A stretch of 22,039 nt of DNA from Erysipelotrichaceae bacterium (GTDB lineage: Bacteria > Bacillota_I > Bacilli_A > Erysipelotrichales > Erysipelotrichaceae): positions 1-22,039 of the forward strand of contig JAFONG010000117.1 in the NCBI GenBank assembly GCA_017418585.1. Direction: 5' to 3'. Positions 6,392-13,536 of this stretch are shown in pieces. The notes below the pieces were generated by a model. The model made no database searches, was not told the origin of the DNA, and saw only the letters and a list, made by a program, of their open reading frames with translations. The position numbers and the translations under genes were made by a program. The number at the start of each line of letters is the position of its first letter. Positions within the stretch are counted from its first letter, which is position 1.

Positions 6392-7840
6392 CTATAATTC
6401 TTCTTCAGACATAATACGATATCCTTCATATTCACCGTTCAGCAGTGCTGCCTGATTGGCGATATCGAATATCGAACTGATGATCTTTTCTTCCGTATTC
6501 TCGCATTCCTTGATCGCATCGACGATCTGTTTCTTTTCATCGGCATTGATCTGATAGTCGTGCTTCAAGGTAATCTCTACAAACTGTCTTAAGTTCTCTA
6601 CATCCTTGAATGAGAGTCTATGCAGGACGATGACTTTATTGACCGTCAGATATTCGTTGGCGATCGCATCCTTCATGGAACAGACACCCATGATAAAGGA
6701 AACAGACAGATACGGATAAATTTCACGGATGTGTTCACTGGTCTCTCTCAGTTCCTGCTCCAGGCTTTCTCTTTCCTGGTCTTCCCTCATCATCTTCATC
6801 CGCAGTTCATCGATCAGACCGCTGGTATAAACATCATCCTCTTCCCCGTTTGAATCATCGTCATGAATCGGGGAAATATCGCTGAATTCTTCCGCAGGAT
6901 TCTCTTCAGTGTTATCGGTGTTATCGGCAAACAGTTCATCTTCCTTATAGAGATTCTCTCTGGATGCCTGCAGATCCTGAACCATTCTGATAATATCGTC
7001 TTTATCGATAGAATTGCCAGAAGAAACGAAAGGTTTGTTTTCATCAGAAAGACCGTAAGGAGAGATATTCGTATCGCTGTCATCAAAATAGCGGAACAGT
7101 TCATCGATATATTCGTCCTTCTTTCCGTCGGAAGCTTCAGTTTCCACTTCAGCTTTCTTCTTTATCTTTTCTTTTTCTTCTTCGCTCTCGGCAATGTCTT
7201 CATGTGCCAGAACCTCATTGAAAATGGAATCCAGTTCACGCGACTGATAGTCGGCATCGTTCTGGTTGATCGATTCTCCGTTGTTGACTTTGTTTACGTT
7301 TTCCGTGATCTGCTGCAGCAGTTCGTTATCCTCGTCAGTAAGCTTAAACAGATTCTTTTCATCATCCGTCTGCTCTGGAATTTCGACTTCCTCATAAGGT
7401 GCCTGGTAATCTGCGGTATCCGGCTGAATGTCCGGAATTTCGCTTTCGTTTTCTGTAAAAACACCGTCCAGGTTATAGAAAGCAAGCAGTCTATCCAGAT
7501 CGGATTCGCTGTTTTCTACCGGCTTATCCTCTTTTTCGCTTTCATTGTCGAAATCAACATCCAGCATTCTTCCAAGTTCTTCGGAAAGCGTTTCTTTGTT
7601 TCCGTGCGCATCGATAAACTGATCGAATACGTCTTCTCCGGCACTCATCAGTGAATCGACTTCAGGCGGTATTGAACCGAAAGAAAAGCCTAAGTTTTCA
7701 CTTAACTCGTTTTTCAGCGATACCAGATCAATATTCTTTAGTTCTGTTAATGTCGGATCAGATCTGTCATCCAGATGCTTATCAAGATAATCAACTGCTC
7801 TGTTAACAAAACCCAGCAACATTATGTTTTTAGGTTTCAC
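6392..7840 (-). CDS. Uncharacterised highly acidic protein with long disordered middle and helical C-terminal domain
   Basis: Not a family I can name. 482 residues, no signal peptide or membrane segment. Start is GTG, preceded by a full AGGAGGA Shine-Dalgarno at 7844-7850 four bases away; it overlaps the methyltransferase end by 11 bases. Residues 1-100 look partly helical. About 100-345 are extremely rich in Asp, Glu, Asn and Ser and contain recurring short amphipathic stretches (LDRLLAFY, LDSIFNEV, IDELFRYF, LIDELRMK). From about 345 a charged coiled coil leads into a compact helical domain (370-475) with IYPYLSVSFIMGV, VENLRQFVEI and IANQAALL. The layout suggests a cytosolic scaffold, perhaps with the membrane protein encoded next. 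Coding status is strong: one long frame fitted between neighbours. Confidence 0.85.
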   Translation of the reverse strand: MKPKNIMLLGFVNRAVDYLDKHLDDRSDPTLTELKNIDLVSLKNELSENLGFSFGSIPPEVDSLMSAGEDVFDQFIDAHGNKETLSEELGRMLDVDFDNESEKEDKPVENSESDLDRLLAFYNLDGVFTENESEIPDIQPDTADYQAPYEEVEIPEQTDDEKNLFKLTDEDNELLQQITENVNKVNNGESINQNDADYQSRELDSIFNEVLAHEDIAESEEEKEKIKKKAEVETEASDGKKDEYIDELFRYFDDSDTNISPYGLSDENKPFVSSGNSIDKDDIIRMVQDLQASRENLYKEDELFADNTDNTEENPAEEFSDISPIHDDDSNGEEDDVYTSGLIDELRMKMMREDQERESLEQELRETSEHIREIYPYLSVSFIMGVCSMKDAIANEYLTVNKVIVLHRLSFKDVENLRQFVEITLKHDYQINADEKKQIVDAIKECENTEEKIISSIFDIANQAALLNGEYEGYRIMSEEEL

Positions 7841-8417
7841 GGTTCCTCCTAGTCAGTACAAAAATACCATCGCCGATATTATCAAACATCATTATATCAA
7901 AACGCTCATCATTATGCACCTTTTCTCGGAATTTGACGATCTTTTTGACAAGATTCCGCAGGTTTCTTGAACGGATGCTTTCAGGATCGTAGATCAGACC
8001 GTGAAAAACCATATTGTCGAAAACCATGATGCCGTCGCTTTTAAGATTATCCAGAAACATTTCCAGATACTTTCCGTACTGGGCCTTTGCGGCATCAACA
8101 AAAATCAGATCGTAGAGCTTGTCTGTCCTGAAATCTTCTATTGCGATCAGATATGGAGTAATCTGATCGGATAGACCGTTATCCGCAATGTTTTTTACCG
8201 CTTCCCGATAAAGTTCTTCATTCTTTTCCAGGGTATCGACATGGATGCACTTATCCATTTTGGCCATCTGTATCGCGGAATATCCTACCGCCGTTCCCAG
8301 TTCCAGAATATCTCTGCAGTTTCGCTCTTCAATGATATTTAAAAGAAAGGCAAGCCCTTCATCCTTGATGATAGGCACGCCTTCCTTTAATGCTTTTTCT
8401 TTTAGTGTTTCACTCAT
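7830..8417 (-). CDS. trmR: O-methyltransferase, TrmR/YrrM-like (probable tRNA 5-hydroxyuridine methyltransferase)
   Basis: SAM-dependent methyltransferase of the COG4122 family. The Bacillus member TrmR (YrrM) methylates 5-hydroxyuridine to 5-methoxyuridine at tRNA wobble position 34. 195 residues from the start chosen. Motif I is LELGTAVGYSA (38-48), then VDAAKAQ (107-113) and DNMVFHG (134-140), where acidic residues bind the metal of this family. The frame stays open far into pgcA, but the ATG at 8417 forms the classic ATGA overlap with the pgcA stop and removes a basic run unlike the family, so it is preferred. Other small-molecule O-methyltransferases share this fold, so substrate is likely, not certain. 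Confidence 0.85.
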   Translation of the reverse strand: MSETLKEKALKEGVPIIKDEGLAFLLNIIEERNCRDILELGTAVGYSAIQMAKMDKCIHVDTLEKNEELYREAVKNIADNGLSDQITPYLIAIEDFRTDKLYDLIFVDAAKAQYGKYLEMFLDNLKSDGIMVFDNMVFHGLIYDPESIRSRNLRNLVKKIVKFREKVHNDERFDIMMFDNIGDGIFVLTRRNRET

Positions 8418-10090
8418 TGCATGATCTGCTTCACATAGTCGATAAAGCCATTGCACTTTTCTTTTGCCTTTTCCATGCTTGTATCCTTTACGGAAAGGTA
8501 GCACTTGCATTTAGGCTCCGTACCGGATGGCCTGATCGCTATGAAGGAACCGTCCTCCAGATAATATTTTAATACATCGGAGACATCATGTTCAGCAAAA
8601 TCATTCACCTGATCGCCTTCATATACTTTCTGAAGCTTGTAGTCCTCGATCTTTAATGTCCTGTAGCCAGGAATCTGCAGCGGATTGTTTCTGACATTGG
8701 ACATGATCTGCTGCAGCTTTACGGCACCGTCGGCACCCGGAAGCATGATGGAGAACTGCGTATCGTAGTAGTACCCTACCTTGTCATAGGCTTCATTCAT
8801 GACATCCATCAGAGTCTTGCCCTGTTCCAGATAGTATGCGCAGGCTTCTGCCAGAAGCAGACAGGCCTGGGTGGCATCTTTATCTCTGACAAACGGTCTG
8901 ATCAAAGAACCGTAGGACTCCTCATAACCGAAAACATAGTTCTTTTCATGTGTCGTCTCGTACTGTCTGACCTTGTTGCCGATGTATTTGAAACCGGTCA
9001 GCGTCCTTTCGTTGTCGCATCCGTGGTATCTGGCGATCGCTTCGCCGATGTCGCTGGTAACGATCGTATTGAACATGCAAGGGTTTTCTACCTTGATGCC
9101 TAGATCCTCATAGGAAGAAAGAATGTACTCCAGAAGCAGTGCACCGGTCTGGTTGCCGTTTAACACAATGTAGTCGCCGTGATGCAGGATGCCAACGCCC
9201 ATTCTGTCGCCATCCGGATCGGTAACAAGAAGCAGCTTGGCATTGATCTGTTTCGCAAGTTTCAACACTTCTTCGTAGGCTCCCGGTTCTTCCGGATTCG
9301 GTGTTTTGGTTGCCGAGAAAGCAGGATCGAATACCGACTGACTCTCGACAGCTTCTACATCATAACCGGCCATCTTTAATGTATCCATGACCGGATAATA
9401 GGAAGTGCCGTGTTCCGGAGAGAAAGCGATCTTGAAGTTTTTGTTTAGACCTTTTCTTAACTGAATGGACAGACAGTCGGCATAGTAGGCATCGTCCACT
9501 TCCTTGTTGACGATATGGATCAGACTCTCATCATAATTCTTAGGAGGAAGAATATCCAGAATATCGCCGAGCTTTCCAATCTCGTCGATAACCTTGGCGG
9601 CAAGTTCCGGGATCAGCTGACAGCCGGTCTCGTCATAGAGCTTGTAGCCGTTGTATTCCTTCGGATTATGGGAAGCGGTAATCATGATGCCGCCGTCGCA
9701 CTTGAAGTACCTGACTGTATAGGACAGTTCCGGAGTCGGTCTTAACGAATCAAAGATATAGGTTTCTATACCGTTAGCCGCAAGAAGTCTGGCACAGTCG
9801 AATGCGAATTCCTTGGAATTGTATCTGTTGTCATAGGCGATCGCCACGGAATGCTTGCCGTTTCTGTTCAGATAATTCGCAAATCCCAGCGTGGCCTTTC
9901 TTATCGTATAGATGTTCAGACGGTTCGGACCAAGGCCCATCAGTCCTCTCATGCCTGCCGTGCCAAAGGCAACATCCGTATAGAATGCGTCCTTGATCTC
10001 CTGTTCGCTCAACGCTTTCAGTTCTTCTTTTGTTTCTATGCTTAAATTGGGATGGTTCAGCCATCTCTCGTAATTCTCTCTGTAATCCAT
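8414..10090 (-). CDS. pgcA: Phospho-sugar mutase (alpha-phosphoglucomutase / phosphomannomutase family)
   Basis: Interconverts hexose 1- and 6-phosphates through a phosphoserine enzyme; in Bacillus PgcA feeds UDP-glucose for teichoic acid and glycolipid. 558 residues, the long form typical of Gram-positives. Catalytic serine in TASHNP (Ser140), metal loop DPDGDR, sugar-binding GYEESYGS, and phosphate-binding RPSGTEPKCK at the C-terminus. An in-frame TTG further upstream would place the Shine-Dalgarno inside the gene; GAGGAG (10095-10100) four bases before ATG sets the start. It follows the ptsH terminator, whose T-run contains a -10-like TTTAAT (10105-10110) that may be its promoter. Whether glucose or mannose phosphate is the main substrate cannot be told here. 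Confidence 0.93.
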   Translation of the reverse strand: MDYRENYERWLNHPNLSIETKEELKALSEQEIKDAFYTDVAFGTAGMRGLMGLGPNRLNIYTIRKATLGFANYLNRNGKHSVAIAYDNRYNSKEFAFDCARLLAANGIETYIFDSLRPTPELSYTVRYFKCDGGIMITASHNPKEYNGYKLYDETGCQLIPELAAKVIDEIGKLGDILDILPPKNYDESLIHIVNKEVDDAYYADCLSIQLRKGLNKNFKIAFSPEHGTSYYPVMDTLKMAGYDVEAVESQSVFDPAFSATKTPNPEEPGAYEEVLKLAKQINAKLLLVTDPDGDRMGVGILHHGDYIVLNGNQTGALLLEYILSSYEDLGIKVENPCMFNTIVTSDIGEAIARYHGCDNERTLTGFKYIGNKVRQYETTHEKNYVFGYEESYGSLIRPFVRDKDATQACLLLAEACAYYLEQGKTLMDVMNEAYDKVGYYYDTQFSIMLPGADGAVKLQQIMSNVRNNPLQIPGYRTLKIEDYKLQKVYEGDQVNDFAEHDVSDVLKYYLEDGSFIAIRPSGTEPKCKCYLSVKDTSMEKAKEKCNGFIDYVKQIMQ

Positions 10091-10104
10091 AGTTCTCCTC
10101 GTCA

Positions 10105-10138
10105 ATTAAAAACAAGGGAAGAATCTCTCTCTTCCCTT
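10105..10138 (-). terminator. Intrinsic terminator of ptsH
   Basis: On the minus strand AAGGGAAGA pairs perfectly with TCTTCCCTT (9 bases, 7-base loop), followed by GTTTTTAATT. It ends the ptsH transcript 16 bases after the stop codon and separates it from pgcA. Confidence 0.85.
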
Positions 10139-10154
10139 TCTTTAAGCTTTTTGA

Positions 10155-10421
10155 TTACTCAATAACCTTTTGTGTTCTCAAGATTTCTTCGATAGCTGTA
10201 ATCGCTGTGTCTTCGTCTTCGCCTTCACAAGTAATGGTAATTTCAGACTGTGTAGGGATACCTAGCGACATAACACCCATAATAGATTTCATGTTTACAG
10301 ATCTTTCTTTAAAAGAAACCTTAACATCACATTTGAATTTACTTGCAGCGTTCACAGCAACAGTTGCAGGACGAGCGTGTAAACCTACCGGATCAATAAC
10401 TAATACATTGATTTCCTTCAT
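10155..10421 (-). CDS. ptsH: Phosphocarrier protein HPr
   Basis: Carries phosphate from enzyme I to the sugar-specific EIIA proteins of the PTS and, when phosphorylated on serine, acts as co-repressor of CcpA. 88 residues. The active His15 is in GLHARPAT; the HPr kinase site Ser46 is in NMKSIMGVMSLGI, the signature of Gram-positive HPr. The Shine-Dalgarno AGGAGG lies six bases before ATG. It stands alone: ptsI, its usual partner, is not adjacent, and the gene has its own promoter and terminator. A cre-like operator in the promoter suggests feedback by CcpA. Confidence 0.98.
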   Translation of the reverse strand: MKEINVLVIDPVGLHARPATVAVNAASKFKCDVKVSFKERSVNMKSIMGVMSLGIPTQSEITITCEGEDEDTAITAIEEILRTQKVIE

Positions 10422-10466
10422 GTCGGTCCTCCTTTTCTATTAGATATACAAACATATATCATATTT

Positions 10467-10495
10467 ATTATATAAATGAAAGCGCTTTAATTCAA
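10467..10495 (-). promoter_or_regulatory. ptsH promoter
   Basis: On the minus strand: -35 TTGAAT (10490-10495), 17-base spacer, -10 TATAAT (10467-10472). Start expected near 10460, leaving a leader of about 39 bases. No clear rlmH terminator precedes it. Confidence 0.75.
10477..10490. promoter_or_regulatory. CcpA operator (cre) inside the ptsH promoter
   Basis: TGAAAGCGCTTTAA matches the Gram-positive cre consensus TGWAANCGNTNWCA at 13 of 14 positions and has the GAAAGCGCTTT palindrome core. It fills the spacer between the ptsH -35 and -10, where CcpA binding would block RNA polymerase. Known cre sites act this way; that this one does is inference. Confidence 0.65.
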
Positions 10496-10520
10496 GTGAA
10501 AGCACTACTGTTTCTTTCAA

Positions 10521-10979
10521 TTATTTATGATATGTTTCATGGTTCAGGATCTTGAAACTGCGGTAGATCTGTTCCAGAAGAATCAGTCTGGTCATCTGGT
10601 GCAGAAAGGTCAGATCGGACAGCTTCAGAGATTCGTTTGCCCGTTTTCTTAGTCTGTCATCCAGGCCCAAAGAGCCGCCGATCACAAAAACAATACGCGG
10701 ATTGCGGATGAACAGTTTATCCAGTTTATCTGCCAGTGACAAGGAATCGATGGATCTGCCGTGCAGGTCCAGAAGAATCACATATTCATCATCTCTGATC
10801 TTTTCTAAAAGCCGGTCCGCCTCGACAGACAGAACGGCCTTTTCATCCGATCCGATACTCTCGTCTTTTACTTCAATCATCTCAAGACGGTGATAATGGC
10901 TGATCTTCAAAACGTAATCGTCGATCAGATTCTTGAGATTCCTGTCTTTTATTCTGCCGACACAGACGATCTTAATCAT
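10521..10979 (-). CDS. rlmH: 23S rRNA (pseudouridine1915-N3)-methyltransferase
   Basis: SPOUT-class enzyme that methylates N3 of pseudouridine 1915 in helix 69 of 23S rRNA on the assembled 70S ribosome. 152 residues, the normal length. It shows the deep trefoil-knot SAM site VIGGSLGL (99-106) and the strongly conserved end HQMTRLILLEQIYRSFKI and YHK. Its start overlaps the protease gene by eight bases. The htrA-like/rlmH neighbourhood is the same as at the end of the Bacillus wal (yyc) locus, where htrC is next to rlmH. Confidence 0.97.
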   Translation of the reverse strand: MIKIVCVGRIKDRNLKNLIDDYVLKISHYHRLEMIEVKDESIGSDEKAVLSVEADRLLEKIRDDEYVILLDLHGRSIDSLSLADKLDKLFIRNPRIVFVIGGSLGLDDRLRKRANESLKLSDLTFLHQMTRLILLEQIYRSFKILNHETYHK

Positions 10980-12012
10980 TTCCGATACTTAACGTTAATG
11001 TTTCACCGTTTCTTAATACTTCAAAAGAATACGTTTCATATGGCTGATAGGAAATCTGCAGGTATTCGTTCAGACCATCCAGCGGAACATCGTTTATCTT
11101 AACGACAATATCGCCCGGTTTTACTCCGACAGTGAAAGCCAGAGAATCATCCATGACCTTCTGCACGAACAATCCGGAAATCGTCTGAATATCCAGATTC
11201 AGATTTGCCTTTTCATAGTTAGGCATCTCTTTGATGTAGGTGCCCTTAATACCGATATCGGCTTTCATGCCATCCTGTTCGGAGATGATTTTTTCCGCAA
11301 CCGCTTTGATTTCATTTGCGGTTAGCGCAAAACACATCCTGTCATCCAGAGACATCGTAATCATGCCGGTCACTTCGCCGTTCATGTTAAGAAGAGGACC
11401 TCCGGAATAACCCGGGATCAGAGATGATGACAGTTCTATCACATCAAGACAGTATTCGTATGTCTCATAATTAACCGTTACGCTGTTTTCGATCGTCAGC
11501 CTTTCATTCGCAATCATTCCCAGCTGAACGCTCCCGGCATAGTCAAGCGAGACAGGCGTTCCGATGCAGATCACAAACTCGCCTTTCTTCAGCAATGTCG
11601 CATCCCCAATTCTGACAGGAGAGACCCGGTAAGGACATTCCAGTTCCAGAACAGCCAGATCCGTATAAATATCATAGCCTTTCATTACCGCATTCACGCT
11701 GTAGGACGATCCAAAAACGACAGTGATTCCGGATGCATCCTCAATGCCGTGGTAGGCAGTCAGAACATAGACTTTATCCCCATCCTGCCGATAGATAAAA
11801 CCGCTCAGAACGCTTCCATCCGCACTGATCGAAACGATCGATGAGCTGTTATCTTCAACAACTTTTGAAAAATCGGTAGAAAAACCGGAAACATTGTATT
11901 CGTTGATGATCTCCTGTCTGCTGACGATGCTGTTTGGCCTGAATGAAAGAATCATCAGCCATACTGACAGAATCAGGATCAGGATATATATGAGTCGATT
12001 ATTCTTTTTCAT
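10972..12012 (-). CDS. Membrane-anchored HtrA/DegP-like serine protease with PDZ domain
   Basis: Extracytoplasmic trypsin-fold protease, probably for quality control or processing at the cell surface. 346 residues. An uncleaved signal anchor spans about 7-23. The catalytic triad appears intact: His88 in LTAYHGIE, Asp118 in TDLAVLEL, Ser203 in GYSGGPLL. Two motif positions differ from the usual HtrA forms (TNxHV and GNSGGPL). One PDZ domain fills about 260-345 (PGDIVVKINDVPLDG). It lies 12 bases after the M23 peptidase and overlaps rlmH, corresponding in place to Bacillus htrC. Target unknown; the neighbouring wall peptidase is a natural candidate. Confidence 0.9.
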   Translation of the reverse strand: MKKNNRLIYILILILSVWLMILSFRPNSIVSRQEIINEYNVSGFSTDFSKVVEDNSSSIVSISADGSVLSGFIYRQDGDKVYVLTAYHGIEDASGITVVFGSSYSVNAVMKGYDIYTDLAVLELECPYRVSPVRIGDATLLKKGEFVICIGTPVSLDYAGSVQLGMIANERLTIENSVTVNYETYEYCLDVIELSSSLIPGYSGGPLLNMNGEVTGMITMSLDDRMCFALTANEIKAVAEKIISEQDGMKADIGIKGTYIKEMPNYEKANLNLDIQTISGLFVQKVMDDSLAFTVGVKPGDIVVKINDVPLDGLNEYLQISYQPYETYSFEVLRNGETLTLSIGND

Positions 12013-12024
12013 ATCTGTATTCTA

Positions 12025-13536
12025 TCAGTCGATCAGTTCGCAAGGCAAATAGTAGCAGGCATTCACTCTTGTGCCGTTGACTTCAAACGTCAGGTGAAGG
12101 TGCACGCCTTCCGAAGAACCGGTATTGCCCATCTGTCCGATGATCTGTCCTCTGCTGACGTTCTGTCCCACTTCAACGTAGGCAGGAACATTCAGATGCA
12201 TGTAGAAGGTTCTGACACCGTTCTGATGGTTGATGATGCAGAAATTGCCCATGTCATAACGGTATCCCGTTCCATCAACGACACCGCTGTCCACGGCATA
12301 TATAGCAGCATACTTTTCGTAACGGTTGATGATATCCGTTCCGGTATGGCCCAGATAACAGCCGAAGTGACAGGTAATGCGCGGGTTGTCGACCGGCCAG
12401 ATGTAGTTGCCTGTACCGATCATGACGACTTGTTTGGTGCCTACGGCAATAACGCCGCGTTTCGGCTGTTTGATCACGTTTTCAGACAGCGCTTTACCTG
12501 ATTCCAGAACACCGTTGATCCAAGTCTCTTCATACAGCACGTTCTTGATTCCCGATTCTTCCTGTACGCGGACTTCGTATTTGCCCATTTCCAGTGAACT
12601 GTCTTCGACATATTCCGGAGTTTCCGGCGTAATGGACTGCTGCGTGAGACGTTCCTTGGTAACTTCGATCGTAATCGGCGATGTATAGTATGTAACATTC
12701 AGTTTCATACCCGGAACGATCAGCTGATCTTCGCTTGTCAGCACTCCTTTGTTCAGCATAACCAGCTGTTTCGGGCTCATATCGCCAAAACGGTAACCGA
12801 CACCCTGCAAAGTATCGCCTTCTATAACCGTATAGGATTCCCTCTCCTCGTTTCTGCCGTAGCACAGGAAATCATAGATCTCATCGACATTTCTGAATAT
12901 ATCATCTGGAGAAACGATCGCTTCTTTCGTCTGAATCGTTTCCTGCAGTATCGCATTCTTTTCTACGCTTCCCAGTTCCGTCGGAGAAGGGATCATCTGG
13001 TTGTTGGTGATCTTGATCAGCGTTTCTTGCGAAACGAAGTTCTTAAAAAACAGTTCCAGGGCATTGGAAAAATCCTTATAGTCCTTGACATAAATGATCT
13101 CATAGATGCCTTCCGAAGTAGAAAACTCGACAGCCGTCGTTTTAACACCCAGCAGACTGTTTTCTGCGAGATAATTCATGATCTGATCATCGACATTCTC
13201 AAAATGAATGAACGACTTCTCTTCAGCGATATAGATATCATTACTAAGACCAAGTTCCGTATTCGGAAAGTCTTTCTCATAATCGCGATATCTATCGGCG
13301 ATCATACCGTTAAGATGCTCCAGATCCGATATGACTCCGATCAGCTTGCCTTTGTAGTAGATCTTGTGATAAGTGACTTCATCCTGGCCATAGGAAAGCA
13401 CTCTCTGAGGAACCAGAGAACTGTCTATTTCAATATTCGCTTCGATTTTCTCCTGTCCACCGGTCAGTTCCGGAAGGAATACGACGATTGCCATTGCCAG
13501 AATCAGTGACAGAAGCACTACGATGACTTTTTTCAA
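12025..13536 (-). CDS. Cell-wall M23 metallopeptidase with LysM and G5 domains
   Basis: Exported peptidoglycan endopeptidase, anchored by an N-terminal hydrophobic segment (about 4-21). 503 residues: a region of about 200 residues I do not recognise; LysM (about 235-281, YTVIEGDTLQGVGYRFG) for glycan binding; G5 (about 286-366); and a C-terminal M23 domain (about 390-490). The zinc site is complete: His397 and Asp401 in GHTGTD, His447 in FYMHL, and His479/His481 in GVHLHL. The start is TTG, overlapping the dnaB stop as TTGA, with GGGGAG five bases before it, so its translation is coupled to dnaB. It may be processed or held in check by the HtrA-like protease next door. Confidence 0.93.
   Translation of the reverse strand: MKKVIVVLLSLILAMAIVVFLPELTGGQEKIEANIEIDSSLVPQRVLSYGQDEVTYHKIYYKGKLIGVISDLEHLNGMIADRYRDYEKDFPNTELGLSNDIYIAEEKSFIHFENVDDQIMNYLAENSLLGVKTTAVEFSTSEGIYEIIYVKDYKDFSNALELFFKNFVSQETLIKITNNQMIPSPTELGSVEKNAILQETIQTKEAIVSPDDIFRNVDEIYDFLCYGRNEERESYTVIEGDTLQGVGYRFGDMSPKQLVMLNKGVLTSEDQLIVPGMKLNVTYYTSPITIEVTKERLTQQSITPETPEYVEDSSLEMGKYEVRVQEESGIKNVLYEETWINGVLESGKALSENVIKQPKRGVIAVGTKQVVMIGTGNYIWPVDNPRITCHFGCYLGHTGTDIINRYEKYAAIYAVDSGVVDGTGYRYDMGNFCIINHQNGVRTFYMHLNVPAYVEVGQNVSRGQIIGQMGNTGSSEGVHLHLTFEVNGTRVNACYYLPCELID

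Noticed and set aside
8418..8510. Longer N-terminus for the TrmR-like methyltransferase.
   Set aside because: The extra 31 residues are encoded inside pgcA, are basic and unlike the family, and the ATGA overlap gives a normal start.
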